DNA of 64,000 bases, taken from NCBI GenBank assembly GCA_020073645.1, contig JAIQET010000001.1:1-64000 (forward strand). Direction: 5' to 3'. Within the stretch, counting starts at the first letter, position 1. The number at the start of each line of letters is the position of its first letter. Positions 61,587 through 64,000 of this stretch are shown here, piece by piece. Origin of the DNA: Terriglobia bacterium. GTDB lineage: Bacteria > Acidobacteriota > Terriglobia > Terriglobales > Acidobacteriaceae. The notes beneath the pieces were generated by a model. That model was not told where the DNA came from. It searched no databases and saw only the letters and a list, made by a program, of their open reading frames with translations. The position numbers and the translations under genes are program-made.

Positions 61587-62828
61587 TCAGAGCTTTGCCC
61601 GCAGCAGACTGATGACGTCGTCGGAGGTAATTACCCCGGTCAGCTTCTGGTGGTCGTCCACGACCGGCAAGCTCATCAGGTTGTACTTGTCGAAGAGCTC
61701 GGAGAACTCTTTTTCGGGGGCGCTGGCGCGGGTGAAAATCAGCGGCTCCTGGGCGAGCGACAGTAAGGGAGTGGTCGGCTCCGCCAGCACCAGCTTGGCC
61801 AGCGGGACTGCGCCCACCAGCGTACCGTGCGAGTCCACCAGGTAGATGGTACTTACGGTTTCGACTCCGCCTTCAAAGTGACGCAAGGCTTCGATCGCAT
61901 CGTGCGCCGTCGCATTCAAGTTGAGGGCCAGGTATTCGGTGTTCATCCGGCCGGCGGCGGTGTTCTCCTTGAACTCCAGGAGTTCGACCATCTCCTTGCG
62001 CTCCTGGGGTTCCATCTCCAGCAGGATTTCCGAGGTGCGCTCCTCGGGGAGATCGGCCAACAGGTCGGCGGCAGCATCGGGCTCCATCTCTTCCACGATC
62101 TCGGCTGCCCGTTCCGAATCGAGCGACTCGACGATCGCCTTCTGTACCTTGGGTTCCACTTCCTCCAAAGCCCCGGCGGCGACTTCTTCATCCAGGGTCT
62201 CAAACACGGCTTCGCGCTCGTCCGGGGCCAGATCTTCCACGATGTCGGCGATATCTGCGGGGTGCAGACGGGCCAGGCGCTCGTGCGATATCTTGAGCTT
62301 CACGCGCCGCGCGGGATCGGTTTCAATCAGGTCAACAAAATCCCAGGGAATGGTGCGCGGTGGAATCTTGCGGAGCAGGCCGCGCAGCGCCACCAAAGGC
62401 ACCACACCTTTCAGCAGCCGGCGCACCGCTCCGCGGGCGCCTACGTCGACCGAACCCACCTTCAGCACCGGGTGGTTGCCCACCACTTCCTGGTGCAAGT
62501 CCACATCGTTGACGCGCACTACTTTGCGCCCGTGAACATCAATCACCTGCTGGTCCAGCAGGTCACGCCCCAGCAGCAGCAAGCCCTCCGATCCACCGTT
62601 CGCCGGCCATTCTGCGGACGCGGTCGTGGCACGAACCCCTCCATTGAGCGAAGCTATCGCACTAAACGGCAGCATGCGGTCGCCCCGCTTGGTGCGGACG
62701 ATGACCATGGCAATGCGGGCCCGGTCTTCCTGCGGGGCCAGGGCCAGCTCGCGCACACGTCCACACTGGCTTCCGGTGCTGTCGAACACCGGAGCGCCCA
62801 ACAACTCCGTGAGCGCGACCGTGGACAT
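61587..62828 (-). CDS. MgtE N-terminal and CBS domain protein without membrane part
   Basis: A 413-residue soluble protein from ATG 62828. A PRC-barrel-like N-terminus (VALTELLGAPVFDSTGSQCG) is followed by the MgtE superhelical N-domain (about 170-290: LHPADIADIVEDLAPDEREA, LDSERAAEIVEEMEPDAAAD). Two CBS domains come last (about 290-413: GRMNTEYLALNLNATA, FDKYNLMSLPVVDD). MgtE's five transmembrane helices are missing, so it is not a magnesium channel by itself. It may sense Mg2+ or a nucleotide and regulate another transporter. No NRAMP-type gene is adjacent. Confidence 0.85.
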   Translation of the reverse strand: MSTVALTELLGAPVFDSTGSQCGRVRELALAPQEDRARIAMVIVRTKRGDRMLPFSAIASLNGGVRATTASAEWPANGGSEGLLLLGRDLLDQQVIDVHGRKVVRVNDVDLHQEVVGNHPVLKVGSVDVGARGAVRRLLKGVVPLVALRGLLRKIPPRTIPWDFVDLIETDPARRVKLKISHERLARLHPADIADIVEDLAPDEREAVFETLDEEVAAGALEEVEPKVQKAIVESLDSERAAEIVEEMEPDAAADLLADLPEERTSEILLEMEPQERKEMVELLEFKENTAAGRMNTEYLALNLNATAHDAIEALRHFEGGVETVSTIYLVDSHGTLVGAVPLAKLVLAEPTTPLLSLAQEPLIFTRASAPEKEFSELFDKYNLMSLPVVDDHQKLTGVITSDDVISLLRAKL

Positions 62829-63148
62829 CACCCAGAGAATACTCAACTGCCCAGACGGAATCCAGACGGGTTGACGGTTTTTTGTTACGGAGGTGCCTTA
62901 TGCCGGGGCGGAGTGCGAGCGCTCCCGAATCCAGGGCGCCTAGGGTTACCTGCGGCCTTCCTGCTTGACTTCCTCAGGTTTCCGCAGGACAATGCGCCAG
63001 CATCAGGCTCCCTGAAGAGCAGTTCCTTCCTTCCCCTGGAAGTGCACCACCCTCCGAGCCGCATACCGATCCTTGGGCCCGTGCCGTGGGGGCACGAATC
63101 AGATCAAATCCAGGGCTCTGCCAAGAGCCAGAAAAGAGGGCCCCAGGT
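62829..63148. other. divergent intergenic region
   Basis: About 320 bases between the MgtE-N/CBS gene and the glyoxal-oxidase-like gene. GC-rich with short palindromic pieces (GTGCCGTGGGGGCAC at 63078-63092). A riboswitch was considered but not supported. Confidence 0.35.
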
Positions 63149-64000
63149 ATGGAACCAAACGGGAGGTTCTCCAAGATAGTCGTAATCACAATTCTCCTGT
63201 GCGTCCTTGCGTGCTCAGCTGTCATGCCACAACCGCTTCAGGCGCAAGCCGTATGCGACCCCGCGTTCCCAACTGGGTCATCCCAAAACTGCTCAGGCGT
63301 TACCGCGCAGTGCTCTCAAAACCTAGGACGAGCCACCTGTGACCCAGGTGACGCACAACTGTCGCTTGGCCCGCAAGTTTGTGGAATCTGGACCTCTCCA
63401 GTTCCCATATGCACCGCGCAAAGCGGCGGCAAGTGCAGCGGAGTGCATGCTGCCTTGCTGAGCACTGGAAATGTGCTCTTCTGGTATAAGACAAATCAAC
63501 CCTTGAACCCACCGAGCTCGTTTGTGCTTAGCAACGAACTCCTCCCCCACTGCACTGACGCGAGCCCGGACTGCGTATTGAACGAAGTGTCCCCATCGTT
63601 CGGCTACGACATTCTTTGTGCAGGCATCGATTGGGACTTGGACCGGAGTTAACAATCCCCTCCCAAACACGGCTATCGCAACCGGAGGCATGATCGAAGA
63701 GAATGGATTCGTGGATGGAATTGACAACACCAGCTTTTTTACACCAGCGGGAGTAGTGGATCGTGGGCAACGAGCTCGACAGCGAATATGGTTAACCGGC
63801 GGTACTATCCTACTAATGTTCAGATGCCTAGCGGTCAAACGCTGCTTTTGGGAGGTTCGGGCGTAGGAAACCCTGGCCCGCCCCCGGTCCCTCCACCGCT
63901 GGTCCGCCCAATGGAAAGCTTCAGCGGCACCACTTGGGTTGAAACCGGACCGAACGTACCCCAAGCTACCAATCTGTATCCTAGAGTAAAGCTGGTACCG
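63149..64000 (+). pseudogene. galactose/glyoxal-oxidase-like gene, two compensating frameshifts, cut by window end
   Basis: Start ATG 63149, with a signal peptide (VVITILLCVLACSAVMPQPL). The first frame reads QCSGVHAALLSTGNVLFWY... and reaches DILCAG near 63620. Glyoxal-oxidase-like sequence continues in another frame, ASIGTWTGVNNPLPNTAIAT and GMIEENGFVDGIDNTSFFTP, until about 63755. Then it returns to the first frame: SGSWATSSTANMVNRRYYPT, MPSGQTLLLGGSG, to the end. In this family the region holds early Kelch strands and the active-site Tyr. The two shifts cancel, so a sequencing error is as likely as decay. Confidence 0.65.

Noticed and set aside
63060-63140. Possible riboswitch upstream of the glyoxal-oxidase-like gene
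   Set aside because: Only a short GTGCC/GGCAC pairing was found; conserved bases of known classes such as GEMM were not seen.

Overview
The window is a GC-rich bacterial chromosome segment, most likely from a soil Acidobacteriota (Terriglobia/Koribacter-like). This is inference from gene style, not from a marker gene. The hints are tandem-repeat proteins of the GloVer and HAF types, many small exported hydrolases and peptidases, frequent TTG/GTG starts with good Shine-Dalgarno sites, and several families of intergenic palindromes. Gene order looks chromosomal. There is one complete insertion element and one REP-associated transposase, and no prophage, plasmid or CRISPR array.

Layout. 0-13.3 kb: a partial membrane protein, ThiO-type glycine oxidase, a methyltransferase, an ABC exporter pair, an M20 dipeptidase, a long SMC, PurC, CvpA and a Fis-type HTH protein. 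13.5-16.15 kb: a complete IS1595-family element with 8-bp target duplications. It carries a PIN-domain protein and an unrecognised partner as passengers beside its transposase. 16.7-31 kb: a ClC chloride transporter overlapping a TPR protein, a Tat-exported vanadium-dependent haloperoxidase, TPR, SDR and zinc-ribbon proteins, a HAF-repeat protein, an SGNH hydrolase broken by a frameshift in a CT repeat, and a YtxH/DUF948-like pair. 31-44 kb: a Tat amidase, a large membrane sulfatase, tRNA-Arg(CCT), a patatin-like membrane phospholipase, a GloVer protein, a DUF885 protein and an M28 peptidase with a PDZ domain. 44-50.8 kb: a RAYT transposase between inverted REP arrays, then metH, nuoI and ubiD; metH and ubiD contain in-frame palindromic insertions. 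50.8-64 kb: a serine hydrolase, an aldo/keto reductase, a DoxX-acetyltransferase fusion, an unrecognised protein with a possible PD-(D/E)XK core, a FabF-like synthase, an amidohydrolase, DinB, an alpha/beta hydrolase, small proteins, an MgtE-N/CBS protein, and a glyoxal-oxidase-like gene that is frameshifted and cut by the window end.

The strongest candidate for an undescribed system is the IS1595-family element. Its ends and 8-bp direct repeats (TCTCGCAA) can be read directly. It carries a two-gene, toxin-antitoxin-like operon whose ribosome-binding site lies in a leader hairpin, and a terminator-like hairpin points the opposite way. A second theme is small palindromes with 9-bp arms and 3-4-nt loops. 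They occur between genes, as a terminator, and in frame inside ubiD, where two copies differ by compensatory arm changes.
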